From NCBI RefSeq assembly GCF_009739515.1, contig NZ_CP046535.1, positions 1 through 64,000 of the forward strand: DNA of 64,000 nucleotides, given 5' to 3'. The stretch comes from Sphingomonas profundi (lineage in GTDB: Bacteria > Pseudomonadota > Alphaproteobacteria > Sphingomonadales > Sphingomonadaceae). Numbering within the stretch: the stretch's first letter is position 1; each line of letters begins with the position of its first letter. Below the pieces are notes generated by a model, which was not told where the DNA came from, ran no database searches, and saw only the letters and a list, made by a program, of their open reading frames with translations. The position numbers and the translations under genes are program-made. Positions 1 through 7,748 of the stretch are shown in pieces.

Positions 1-744
1 ATGACGACGAAGAGCATCGCTCTGGTTACGGGAGCGAATAAGGGGATCGGACGCGAGATCGCGCGCCAGCTGGGTGCGATGGGACACATGGTCTGGCTCG
101 GCTGTCGCGACGAAGAGCGGGGCCGGAAAGCGGAGGCGGAATTGCGGGCCGAAGGGCATGACATCCGGTTCGTGCAACTCGACATCGCTGATGACGAGAG
201 TGTCCAAGCCGCCTTCAGCACGGTCGAGGCGCAGTCCGCGCACCTCGATGTTCTCGTCAACAATGCCGGTATCGGCGGAGGGCTGGACACTCAGCCGAGC
301 ACCGAAGCCGTTGCCGACGTGCAGGCGATGTTCGACGTCAACTTCTTCGGCACGGTCCGTGCGACACAAGCCTTCCTGCCGCTGGTGCGCAAGTCTACCG
401 CCGGACGCATCGTGATGATCAGCAGCGGTCTCGGGTCCATCACCCTGACGGCCGACATGAAGTCACCGACGTGGACTCTCGCGGCGATGGGCTATTCCGC
501 CTCCAAGACAGCTCTCAACATGTTTACAGTGAAGCTCGCCAAGGAATTGCTGGCCGAGGGCGTCAAGGTGAACGCCGCTTGCCCCGGTTCGGTGGCAACG
601 GACATGGGTGGTCCCATGGCACCGCGCTCGGTCGAGCAGGGCGCTGCGATCGCCATTCGGCTCGCCACGCTGGGTTGGATGGGGCCGACGGGGGGCTTCT
701 ACCATGATGGCGACGGGCCAAAGATCGAAGCCTACGGCTGGTAA
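1..744 (+). CDS. SDR family NAD(P)-dependent oxidoreductase
   Basis: A 247-residue classical short-chain dehydrogenase. The N-terminal cofactor loop reads TGANKGIG (about residues 10-17), followed by the NNAG motif near residue 87 and a catalytic Ser with a YSASK motif (about 165-169). This layout is typical of carbonyl-reductase-like SDRs that use NADPH. The ATG lies at the first base of the window, so a longer start upstream cannot be excluded, although the glycine motif sits at the usual distance from it. The substrate is not predictable. The next gene is convergent, so it is probably transcribed alone or with genes left of the window. Confidence 0.85.
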   Translation: MTTKSIALVTGANKGIGREIARQLGAMGHMVWLGCRDEERGRKAEAELRAEGHDIRFVQLDIADDESVQAAFSTVEAQSAHLDVLVNNAGIGGGLDTQPSTEAVADVQAMFDVNFFGTVRATQAFLPLVRKSTAGRIVMISSGLGSITLTADMKSPTWTLAAMGYSASKTALNMFTVKLAKELLAEGVKVNAACPGSVATDMGGPMAPRSVEQGAAIAIRLATLGWMGPTGGFYHDGDGPKIEAYGW

Positions 745-982
745 GCAGCCCAGTCGGGGCAACGGCGACGTTGAATTCTGCTCTCGTCACCGTTGCCTCC
801 TGTCGCTACAGCATCATTCGGCGCTCGCTTGGAGAGCGGATCGGCTCACACGATCGAGCATCTGAGGTCGGAAAGCCGAATGGCCGGCCACAATGGCGGA
901 TGACGGGTCCTGTGGCGTTCCATCCTCGGAAGGTCGGCGGTTCCGCTTTTCCCCTCACTCTCGTTCCGGTAGCCGGCTAGCG

Positions 983-3136
983 TTATAGCAGCGCCTCGAT
1001 CCGGAAAGGCATTTCCCGCAATCGCCGGCCGGTGGCGTGATACACCGCGTTGGCGACAGCTGCCGCGCAGCCGGTCATCGCGACTTCGCCCAGCCCCTTT
1101 GCGCCGAGCGCGTTGAACAGGTCGTCGGGTCGGTCGACGAAGCCGACGTCGATCTCGCCGATGTCCGCGTTCACCGCGACGACATAGTCGGCGAGGTCGT
1201 TGTTGAGCCAGCCGCCGTAGCGCGGGTCGACCTCGGTCGCCTCGCGCAGGCACGCGCTGATCCCCCAGACGACGCCGCCGCGCACCTGGCTCGCGGCAGT
1301 GCGCGGCGAGATCACGCGCCCGCAGTCGGCGACGCTGACGACGCGCGGCACGCGGATGCGTCGCGTCCGCGGCTCGACGTGCACCTCGACGAAATGCGCG
1401 ATGTAGCTGAAGCTGGTGAACTGCGGATAGGCGGGGCCGGAGACCGCCATGCCGCCCTGACGCAGCCGCGCCACCTCCTTCTCGCCCTGTCCGGGACCGA
1501 CCGTCGTGACCTCGACCTGTACCGACGGACGGCGGACCGCGGCGAGCTGGCGGTGGAGATTGCCCGAAGGCGTGCGCCCGTCGAGCAGTTCGACTATCGC
1601 CGCCTTAAGCCGGGTCGCCGCCTGTTCCGCCGCGGTGACTGCGCTTGCGGTTCCCCACGAGCCGGCGGTCACGTGCTGCGGCGCGACCGAGGTGTCGCCG
1701 ATCGCGATCTCCAGCCCTGCCGGATCGATCGCGAGCGCGCGCACGAGCACCTGTTCGATCGTCGAGCGGATGCCCTGGCCCATCTCGTGCCCCGCAGCGG
1801 CGAAACGGGTCTTGCCGTCCGCGCCGACGCGCAACGTCGCGATCGTCGGATGCACGTTCGCCGGGTAGGCGCCGCAGCCGACACCCCAGCCCACCTGCGT
1901 ACCATCCGGGCGCACCATCGTGCCGGCGCCGAGCGGGCGCCCCTTCCAGCCGAAGCGACGCGCGCCCTCCGTCAGGCACTCGTGAAGGAAGCAGGTCGAC
2001 AGGGGCTTGTCGTCGATCGGATCGCGCGTCGCGCGGTGGCGCAGGCGGAAGTCTAGCGGGTCGACGCCGAGCTTCACCGCCAGCTCGTCGACCGCGCTGT
2101 CGAACGCGAAGGATGACGGATGCGGGGTCGGCGCGCGCATGTAGCCGGGCGCCTGCGTGTCGATGCGGATGTTGGCGGCGGTGCCCTGATAGTCGGCAAT
2201 CCCGTACATCATCGGTGGCGACTCGTGGTAGTCGGGCGGGAACTGGCCCATGCGCGACTGCTGCTGGTCGGCGTCGTAGCGAACCGCAATCATGCGGCCG
2301 TCGGCGTCGGCACCGATCTCGATCCGATGACGGTTCTTCGGCCGGAACGTCGCATTGTGGAAGATCTGGCCGCGCGGGACGACGAGCTTGACCGGGCGCC
2401 CAAGCAGCATCGCCGCGCGCGCGACGAGTGCTGTCTGCCGCTGTGCCCCACCCTTCTGCCCGAAGCCACCGCCTACCTGCGGACTCTTCACCACGACCTG
2501 CTCGGGGGTGAGGCGCAGCGTGCGCATCAGCGCGCCCTTGACCGTGTTGCTGCCCTGCGTGCCCTCGTAGACGGTAAGCACGCCGCCCTCCCAGATCGCG
2601 GTGGTCGACAGCATCTCCATGGGATTGTGGTGCTGCGGCGGGCTGATGTACTCGGCCTTGTGACGGGTCACGGCGCGCGCCATCGCCTTGCCGGCATCGC
2701 CTCCGATCGTCGGCTCGACAGGCTGCAGTGCGGCGCCCTTTTCGTCGATCGTCGCGGTGAAGTCGGTGGCGGCATATTTCGCCTGAACGGCCTCCGCCCC
2801 CTCGATCGCCGCCTCGAGGCTCTCGGCGACGACGAGCGCGATCGGCTGGCCGCGATAGGCGATGTCGGTGGTGATCGTCGGCGGCGGAGGCGGGCCGCCC
2901 GACCCTGCGGCAGGGGGCGGTGGGAAGTCGGCTGCGGTCAGTACGCGCACGACGCCGCGTATGCGCGTCGCCGCCTCGGTCGCGAGCGCCGTGACGCGTC
3001 CCTTCGCGATCGTCGCGGGCACCTGCATGGCATAGAGCATGCCCGGCACCGTGAAATCCGCGGCATATCTGGCAGCGCCTAGCACCTTCTCGCGCGCGTC
3101 GACGCGGGGGCGGTCGGGGAAGGGCGCGCTGGTCAT
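983..3136 (-). CDS. paoC: Aldehyde oxidoreductase molybdopterin-binding subunit (PaoC-like, xanthine dehydrogenase family)
   Basis: This 717-residue protein is the molybdenum cofactor subunit of a xanthine dehydrogenase-family enzyme and has the length of E. coli PaoC rather than of full xanthine dehydrogenases. The N-terminal hammerhead domain is followed by the cofactor-binding region with GGGFGQKGG (about residue 220), and the C-terminus holds KGLGE, whose Glu is the expected catalytic base. Its ATG overlaps the stop of paoB by four bases, so the three subunits are translated as one operon in the order paoA-paoB-paoC. Role by family: oxidation of aldehydes, often aromatic, to acids in the periplasm. 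The actual substrate is unknown. The Mo-cofactor maturation factor usually linked to this operon (paoD) is not seen here. Confidence 0.88.
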   Translation of the reverse strand: MTSAPFPDRPRVDAREKVLGAARYAADFTVPGMLYAMQVPATIAKGRVTALATEAATRIRGVVRVLTAADFPPPPAAGSGGPPPPPTITTDIAYRGQPIALVVAESLEAAIEGAEAVQAKYAATDFTATIDEKGAALQPVEPTIGGDAGKAMARAVTRHKAEYISPPQHHNPMEMLSTTAIWEGGVLTVYEGTQGSNTVKGALMRTLRLTPEQVVVKSPQVGGGFGQKGGAQRQTALVARAAMLLGRPVKLVVPRGQIFHNATFRPKNRHRIEIGADADGRMIAVRYDADQQQSRMGQFPPDYHESPPMMYGIADYQGTAANIRIDTQAPGYMRAPTPHPSSFAFDSAVDELAVKLGVDPLDFRLRHRATRDPIDDKPLSTCFLHECLTEGARRFGWKGRPLGAGTMVRPDGTQVGWGVGCGAYPANVHPTIATLRVGADGKTRFAAAGHEMGQGIRSTIEQVLVRALAIDPAGLEIAIGDTSVAPQHVTAGSWGTASAVTAAEQAATRLKAAIVELLDGRTPSGNLHRQLAAVRRPSVQVEVTTVGPGQGEKEVARLRQGGMAVSGPAYPQFTSFSYIAHFVEVHVEPRTRRIRVPRVVSVADCGRVISPRTAASQVRGGVVWGISACLREATEVDPRYGGWLNNDLADYVVAVNADIGEIDVGFVDRPDDLFNALGAKGLGEVAMTGCAAAVANAVYHATGRRLREMPFRIEALL

Positions 3137-4152
3137 GCTGCGGTCCTCTGTGCGGCGATCATCAGCGCGTCGGCGACGGTGCGCGCGGCGAGATCGATCT
3201 TGAAGCGATTGTGCCGGCCGGGCGTGGCGCCGGTCAGCGCGGCACGACCGGCGGCGAGCGCGCTCTCCGCGGTCAGCCGCTGTCCAGCGAGTGCCGCCTC
3301 CGCCGCCGCTGCCCGCCAGGGGCGGGTCGCCACCCCGCCGAGCGCGATCCGCGCCTGTCTGACCACGTCGCCGTCCATGTCTATCGCGACCGCAGCGGAG
3401 GCGAGCGCGAAGGCATAGCTCTCCCGATCCCGGATCTTGTGGTAGGTCGATCGCCGGCCGGCGCGTGTTTTCGGCACGACGATGGCGGTGACGATCTCGC
3501 CGGGCGCGAGCGTGAACTCGAGGTGCGGCGTGCTGCCGGGCAGCCGGTAGAGATCGGCGACCGGAAGCGACCGCGTCCCCGTCGCGCCCAGGATCTCGAC
3601 ATGGGCGTCAAGCGCGACCAGCGCGACCGGCCAGTCGCCGGGTGACACGGCAGTGCACGAGGCGCTCTGCCCCAAGACCGCCTGTCCGCGGTCGAGCCCG
3701 TCGATCGCCGCGCAGCCCGCCCCCGGCTCGCGCTTGTTGCAGGGGTAGGTGGTGCCCGCCGACGTGCCGCCGGCGCCATTGCGGAAATAGAGGCAGCGCG
3801 TGCGCTGGAACAGGTTGCCGCCGACGGTCGCCATGTTGCGCAGCTGCTGCGACGCGGCCTTGCTCAGCGATTCGGCCAGCACCGGATAGTCGCGCAGCAC
3901 GGTGCGATCGGTCGCGACCGCGCTCATCGGTGCCATCGCGCCGAACCGCAGCCGTTCGCCGCCGGTCTCGATCGCGTCAAGCCCGCGGATCGCGGTGACG
4001 TCGATCAGGTGCGGCGGGCTCTCGATCGAGAGCTTCATCAGGTCGTAGAGAGTCGTCCCGCCGGCGATGTAGCGCGCGCCGGCACCCGCCGCGGCGAAGG
4101 CTTCGATCGCCGCCTGCGGGCTGTCCGGCCGGGTGTATCGAAACGGGCGCAT
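3133..4152 (-). CDS. paoB: Aldehyde oxidoreductase FAD-binding subunit (PaoB-like)
   Basis: A 339-residue FAD subunit of the CO-dehydrogenase/xanthine-dehydrogenase medium chain type. The FAD loop AGGTTLYDLMK is at about residues 30-40 and a second one, TVGGNLFQRTRC, at about 109-120. Cysteines 120, 138, 147 and 166 fall in the insert that carries an extra 4Fe-4S cluster in E. coli PaoB, and the flanking CNKREPG is characteristic of that subfamily. I start at the ATG at 4152, which overlaps the stop codon of paoA by one base. A longer open frame extends upstream but lies inside paoA. It passes electrons from the 2Fe-2S clusters and FAD to an external acceptor. Confidence 0.88.
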   Translation of the reverse strand: MRPFRYTRPDSPQAAIEAFAAAGAGARYIAGGTTLYDLMKLSIESPPHLIDVTAIRGLDAIETGGERLRFGAMAPMSAVATDRTVLRDYPVLAESLSKAASQQLRNMATVGGNLFQRTRCLYFRNGAGGTSAGTTYPCNKREPGAGCAAIDGLDRGQAVLGQSASCTAVSPGDWPVALVALDAHVEILGATGTRSLPVADLYRLPGSTPHLEFTLAPGEIVTAIVVPKTRAGRRSTYHKIRDRESYAFALASAAVAIDMDGDVVRQARIALGGVATRPWRAAAAEAALAGQRLTAESALAAGRAALTGATPGRHNRFKIDLAARTVADALMIAAQRTAA

Positions 4153-4778
4153 CAGGCCTGCCGCCCTTTGGCAACGACGTCTTCGATCGCGGCGACGATC
4201 CCGACATAGGCGCCGCAGCGGCAGAGATTGCCGCTCATATATTCGCGAATGGATGGGCGAGTGGCGGCGTTGCCCTCGCGGACGCACGCGACCGCCGCCA
4301 TGATCTGCCCGGGCGTGCAATAGCCGCATTGCAGTGCGTCGTGATCGATGAACGCCTGCTGCATCGGGTGCAGCCGGTCGCCGTCGGCCAACCCCTCGAT
4401 CGTGGTCACCTGTCGCCCGTCGCTCTTGGCGGCGAGCGTCAGGCACGACGCCACGCGGCGTCCGTCGACATGTACCGTGCACGCGCCGCACTGGCCGTGG
4501 TCGCAGCCCTTCTTCGCGCCCGTGAGACCGAGCCGTTCCCGAAGCAGGTCGAGTAGCGAGGTGCGGGGGTCGATCGTCACCGGCGTTGCCCGTCCGTTGA
4601 CGACCGGCACGATGTCGAGTGCCATATCGGAAGGCGGGGCCTTGACGCTCGCGGCTTCGACCTCACCATCGAGGAGCATGAGGGACGAAGCGATTGCAGC
4701 CGTGCTGCCCAGCGCCGTCCGACGTGTCACGCCCGACAAGGCACCGTCACTTCCTTCGATACCGTCCATATTCCGCAT
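4152..4778 (-). CDS. paoA: Aldehyde oxidoreductase 2Fe-2S subunit with Tat signal (PaoA-like)
   Basis: From the ATG at 4778 this gives 208 residues. The N-terminus has a twin-arginine export signal (TRRTAL around residues 18-23, then a short Ala-rich hydrophobic stretch), which fits the periplasmic PaoABC group. The plant-type 2Fe-2S site is C92, C97, C100 and C112 in the GCDHGQCGAC region. The second 2Fe-2S site is formed by CGYC and the CRCG motif near residues 150 and 184. The open frame continues upstream to 4997, but those residues show no family similarity and would bury the Tat signal. It is first gene of paoABC. Confidence 0.86.
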   Translation of the reverse strand: MRNMDGIEGSDGALSGVTRRTALGSTAAIASSLMLLDGEVEAASVKAPPSDMALDIVPVVNGRATPVTIDPRTSLLDLLRERLGLTGAKKGCDHGQCGACTVHVDGRRVASCLTLAAKSDGRQVTTIEGLADGDRLHPMQQAFIDHDALQCGYCTPGQIMAAVACVREGNAATRPSIREYMSGNLCRCGAYVGIVAAIEDVVAKGRQA

Positions 4779-4860
4779 CCCAATCGGGTCATCTTGTTCG
4801 TGGGTGCCGACAACGCTGATGCGACGGCAGGTCCCTTGAAGGAGGGTGGTCTCCGATAGC

Positions 4861-4878
4861 GTGCTCGTTGGCAAGCAC
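4861..4878. promoter_or_regulatory. Near-perfect 18-bp dyad upstream of paoA
   Basis: GTGCTCG and CAAGCAC face each other around a 4-base centre, with one mismatch between the arms. It lies about 80 bases before the chosen paoA start, within the otherwise empty 383-base gap between paoA and the divergent FAD-TspO gene (4779-5161). It could be an operator for either gene. Nothing else in that gap looks like a gene. The region ends with a good ribosome site, GAGGAG, just before 5162. Confidence 0.35.
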
Positions 4879-5161
4879 ACGATTTTAGAAAGAGACTGGG
4901 AGAAGGGAGTTCGCTCACGAATCTTGCCCGTTCCACGGAACCGCGCACGGGCGGCAACTCGTATCGACACGTCGATCCGAGATGAACGGACGGCCAAAGT
5001 TGAAAGACCGTCGACGGCCGCTCAGTGACCGCCTTTGGGCCTTTGTGAGGTTGGAACCGTCGGCGTTCGATCGATGCAAGTCGCTTCGCTCACGATAAGG
5101 CGGAAATTGCCTCGGCTGCGGGACTTATCCGCTGCCGTTCGTTGGGCAGACGAGGAGTAGC

Positions 5162-6898
5162 ATGCCCATGTCCCATCGCATCCTGATCACCGGCGCGAGC
5201 GTCGCCGGCAACACAGCCGCCTGGTGGCTGGGCCGCGCCGACCTCCACGTCACCGTGGTCGAACGAACGCCCGGCTTCCGTGATGGTGGCCAGAATATCG
5301 ACGTGCGCGGTGTCGGTCGGGAGGTTGTGCGCCTTATGGACCTGGAGCAGGCGGCGCTGGCGCAGGGGACCGGCGAGGAGGGTACCGCCTGGGTTAAAGA
5401 TGACGGCAAGGTAGCGGCGCAGTTCCTCGCCGCCGATACGGGTGCCGACGGGCCTACCGCCGAGATGGAGATCCTGCGCGGCGACCTCGCCCGGCTGCTC
5501 TACGAGTCCGCCCGAGAGCACGCGACCTACCGCTTCGGCGACAGCATCGCGCGCGTCGAGCAGGCCGGCGACGGTGCGACCGTCACCTTCGCCAGCGGGA
5601 CCGTCGAACGATATGACGCGGTCATCGTCGCCGAGGGCGTCGGGTCGACGACGCGGGAGCTGGTCTTTCCGGGCGAGAACGATCCCCGCTGGATGGACCT
5701 GACGATCGCCTACTTCACCATCCCGAGGCAGGCCGACGATGACCGTCTGTGGCGCTGGTACAATGCGCCCGGCGGCCGCAGCGTGTCGCTTCGGCCCGAC
5801 CGGCACGGCACCGCACGCGCCATGCTGTCGGTGCAGCAGCCGCCGGGCGGCGAGCAGGACTGGGACGTGGATCGGCAGAAGGCGTGGCTGCGCGAACGCT
5901 TCGCCGATGCGGGGTGGCAGGCCGGACGCGTGCTCGAGGGGCTGGACTCGACCGACGACTTCTACTTCGACGTCCTGCGGCAGGTGCGATTGCGGCGCTG
6001 GTCGAAGGGGCGCGTCGTGCTGACCGGCGATGCGGCCTGGTGCGCGACACCGATCGCGGGCTACGGCACGACGCTGGCGATCACGGGCGCCTACGTGCTG
6101 GCGCAGGAATTGATCCGCACGGCGGATGTGCGAGTGGCGTTGGCGGCCTACGAGCGGGTGATGCGGCCGATGGTGGAGGATGCGCAGGGCGTGCCCAAAA
6201 TCGCGCCGCGGCTGGCCAATCCCCACAGCAAGATCGGCATCCGCCTCCTTCACGGCGCGCTGAGCGTGGCGAGCCATCCCGCCGTGCGCGGCGTCGCCGG
6301 CAAGCTGTTCGGCGGCCGCTCGAAGGATGTCGATCTCTCCCGCTACGACACGCCGACCTCCGAAGAACCGCCGATCATACTCCAGTCATCATCGCCAGCG
6401 GGTCTCTCGCCGCTGCTGGCTCTCGGTGCTGTCGGCGTGGTGCTTGGCGCGAGCGCGCTCGTCGGCCGGCGCAACGCACCCGACCCATCGCACCCCGGTA
6501 TCCGCCGCTGGTATCGACGACTGGACAAGCCCGGCTACACGCCCCCCGATGCGGCGTTCGGCGCGGTCTGGCCGATGCTTGAGACCGGCCTTGCGCTCGG
6601 GGGATATCGTCTTCTTCGAAAGCCGTCCGGGGCGGCGCGCAACGCGGCAATCGGCCTGTGGCTGCTCAATACCGCCATGATCGGTGGCTGGACCCAGCTT
6701 TTCTTTCGCGAGAAGCGGCTGGCGGCCAGCGCGGCTGCGTCGGGGGCGATGGTCGCCACCGGCGCCGCCTACGTCGCGACCGCCGCCAGGGTGGACCGGC
6801 CGGCCGCCGCCGCGGCGATCCCGTTCGTCGCGTGGCTGGGCTTCGCGACCTTGCTGGCCGAGCGTATCTGGCGCGACAATCCGGCGGACGGCAGATGA
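5162..6898 (+). CDS. FAD-dependent monooxygenase fused to a C-terminal TspO/MBR membrane domain
   Basis: A 578-residue two-domain protein. Residues 1 to about 390 are a TetX/PHBH-like flavin monooxygenase: the dinucleotide loop is ITGASVAGNTAA, followed by VVERTPGFRDGG, and the second FAD motif is TGDAAWCATPIAGYGTT near residue 290. After a linker and a hydrophobic segment (about 413-434), residues 435-578 match the TspO/MBR (tryptophan-rich sensory protein) family: WYRRLDKPGYTPP, then AVWPMLETGLALGGY, then LLNTAMIGGWTQLFF, and finally the WLGFATLLAERIW helix. TspO proteins bind porphyrins or other hydrophobic ligands in the membrane. The frame is continuous with no sign of a join, so this appears to be a true fusion. 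It starts a four-gene operon in which each stop overlaps the next start. Confidence 0.85.
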   Translation: MPMSHRILITGASVAGNTAAWWLGRADLHVTVVERTPGFRDGGQNIDVRGVGREVVRLMDLEQAALAQGTGEEGTAWVKDDGKVAAQFLAADTGADGPTAEMEILRGDLARLLYESAREHATYRFGDSIARVEQAGDGATVTFASGTVERYDAVIVAEGVGSTTRELVFPGENDPRWMDLTIAYFTIPRQADDDRLWRWYNAPGGRSVSLRPDRHGTARAMLSVQQPPGGEQDWDVDRQKAWLRERFADAGWQAGRVLEGLDSTDDFYFDVLRQVRLRRWSKGRVVLTGDAAWCATPIAGYGTTLAITGAYVLAQELIRTADVRVALAAYERVMRPMVEDAQGVPKIAPRLANPHSKIGIRLLHGALSVASHPAVRGVAGKLFGGRSKDVDLSRYDTPTSEEPPIILQSSSPAGLSPLLALGAVGVVLGASALVGRRNAPDPSHPGIRRWYRRLDKPGYTPPDAAFGAVWPMLETGLALGGYRLLRKPSGAARNAAIGLWLLNTAMIGGWTQLFFREKRLAASAAASGAMVATGAAYVATAARVDRPAAAAAIPFVAWLGFATLLAERIWRDNPADGR

Positions 6899-7257
6899 AT
6901 CGGGTAACGGTCTGGCACGACGGCGACTGCCCGCTCTGCCGGCGCGAGATCGCGCTGATGCGCCGGCTGGACATACACGGCGCCATCGAGTTCGTCGACG
7001 CGGCCGGCGCGGCCACGTGCCCGCTCGATCGGGCCGAGATGCTGGCGCGCTTCCACGCGCGCGAGGCGGGTGGGCCATTGTTGTCGGGGGCGGCCGCGTT
7101 CGCGGCGATGTGGCGCGCCATTCCGGTGTTGCGGCCGCTCGGCGAGGCGGCGCGCAGCCGGCTGGTCCTGTCGCTGCTCGAGCGCCTGTACCTCCGCTTC
7201 CTTCGCGTGCGACCGCACCTGCAGCGATGGCTGTCCCGGCGAGAGGCGCGGGCATGA
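6895..7257 (+). CDS. DCC family thiol-disulfide oxidoreductase (DUF393)
   Basis: A 120-residue protein opening with WHDGDCPLCRREI, the DxxCxxC signature of the DCC/DUF393 family, a thioredoxin-like group of poorly known function. The ATG overlaps the stop codon of the FAD-TspO gene (ATGA), and its own stop overlaps the next start in the same way, so it is translationally coupled on both sides. DUF393 genes are often found next to photolyase-type genes; here that association is visible directly. Redox partner and substrate are unknown. A longer open frame upstream lies within the preceding gene and is not used. Confidence 0.82.
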   Translation: MNRVTVWHDGDCPLCRREIALMRRLDIHGAIEFVDAAGAATCPLDRAEMLARFHAREAGGPLLSGAAAFAAMWRAIPVLRPLGEAARSRLVLSLLERLYLRFLRVRPHLQRWLSRREARA

Positions 7258-7748
7258 GGCCGACACCCGATCCCGTCGCGCCCGGACAGGTGAGCGTCTG
7301 GGGCTATCCGCGCCCCGCCATCGCCGAACCCAGCGATCGGTGGGTCCGCATCGAGCACCGCGGCATCCTGGTCGCGGATACACGCGCGGCTGTCCGCACG
7401 CTGGAGACCAGGCATCCGCCTAGCTGGTACCTGCCGCCCAGCGCCCTGAGCCCCGGCCTGCTGCGCCGTTCGGAGCGACGCTCATTCTGCGAGTGGAAGG
7501 GCGACGCGGTCTACTGGCACTTGGCGATCGGCGACGAGCTGCTGCGCGACGTGGCGTGGAGCTACCCGAAGCCGACGCCGGCCTTCGCGGCGTTGCGCAA
7601 CCACGTGGCCTTCTACGCCGCTCCGCTCGATCGATGCACGATAGATGGCGAGCAGGTGTTGCCGCAGCCAGGCGGCTTCTACGGCGGATGGATCACGTCC
7701 GATCTCGCCGGGCCGTTCAAGGGCGTACCGGGCAGCATGGGATGGTGA
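7254..7748 (+). CDS. DUF427 domain-containing protein
   Basis: A 164-residue protein with the DUF427 pattern: WVRIEHRGILVADT followed by SWYLPPSAL, CEWKGDAVYW and a C-terminal GGWITSDLAGPFKG. No catalytic function has been assigned to this domain with certainty. The start at 7254 overlaps the stop of the DCC gene by four bases, and the stop overlaps the start of the photolyase gene. Its conserved place in a photolyase operon suggests a supporting role in light or oxidative damage, but the sequence alone does not show one. Confidence 0.78.
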   Translation: MRPTPDPVAPGQVSVWGYPRPAIAEPSDRWVRIEHRGILVADTRAAVRTLETRHPPSWYLPPSALSPGLLRRSERRSFCEWKGDAVYWHLAIGDELLRDVAWSYPKPTPAFAALRNHVAFYAAPLDRCTIDGEQVLPQPGGFYGGWITSDLAGPFKGVPGSMGW

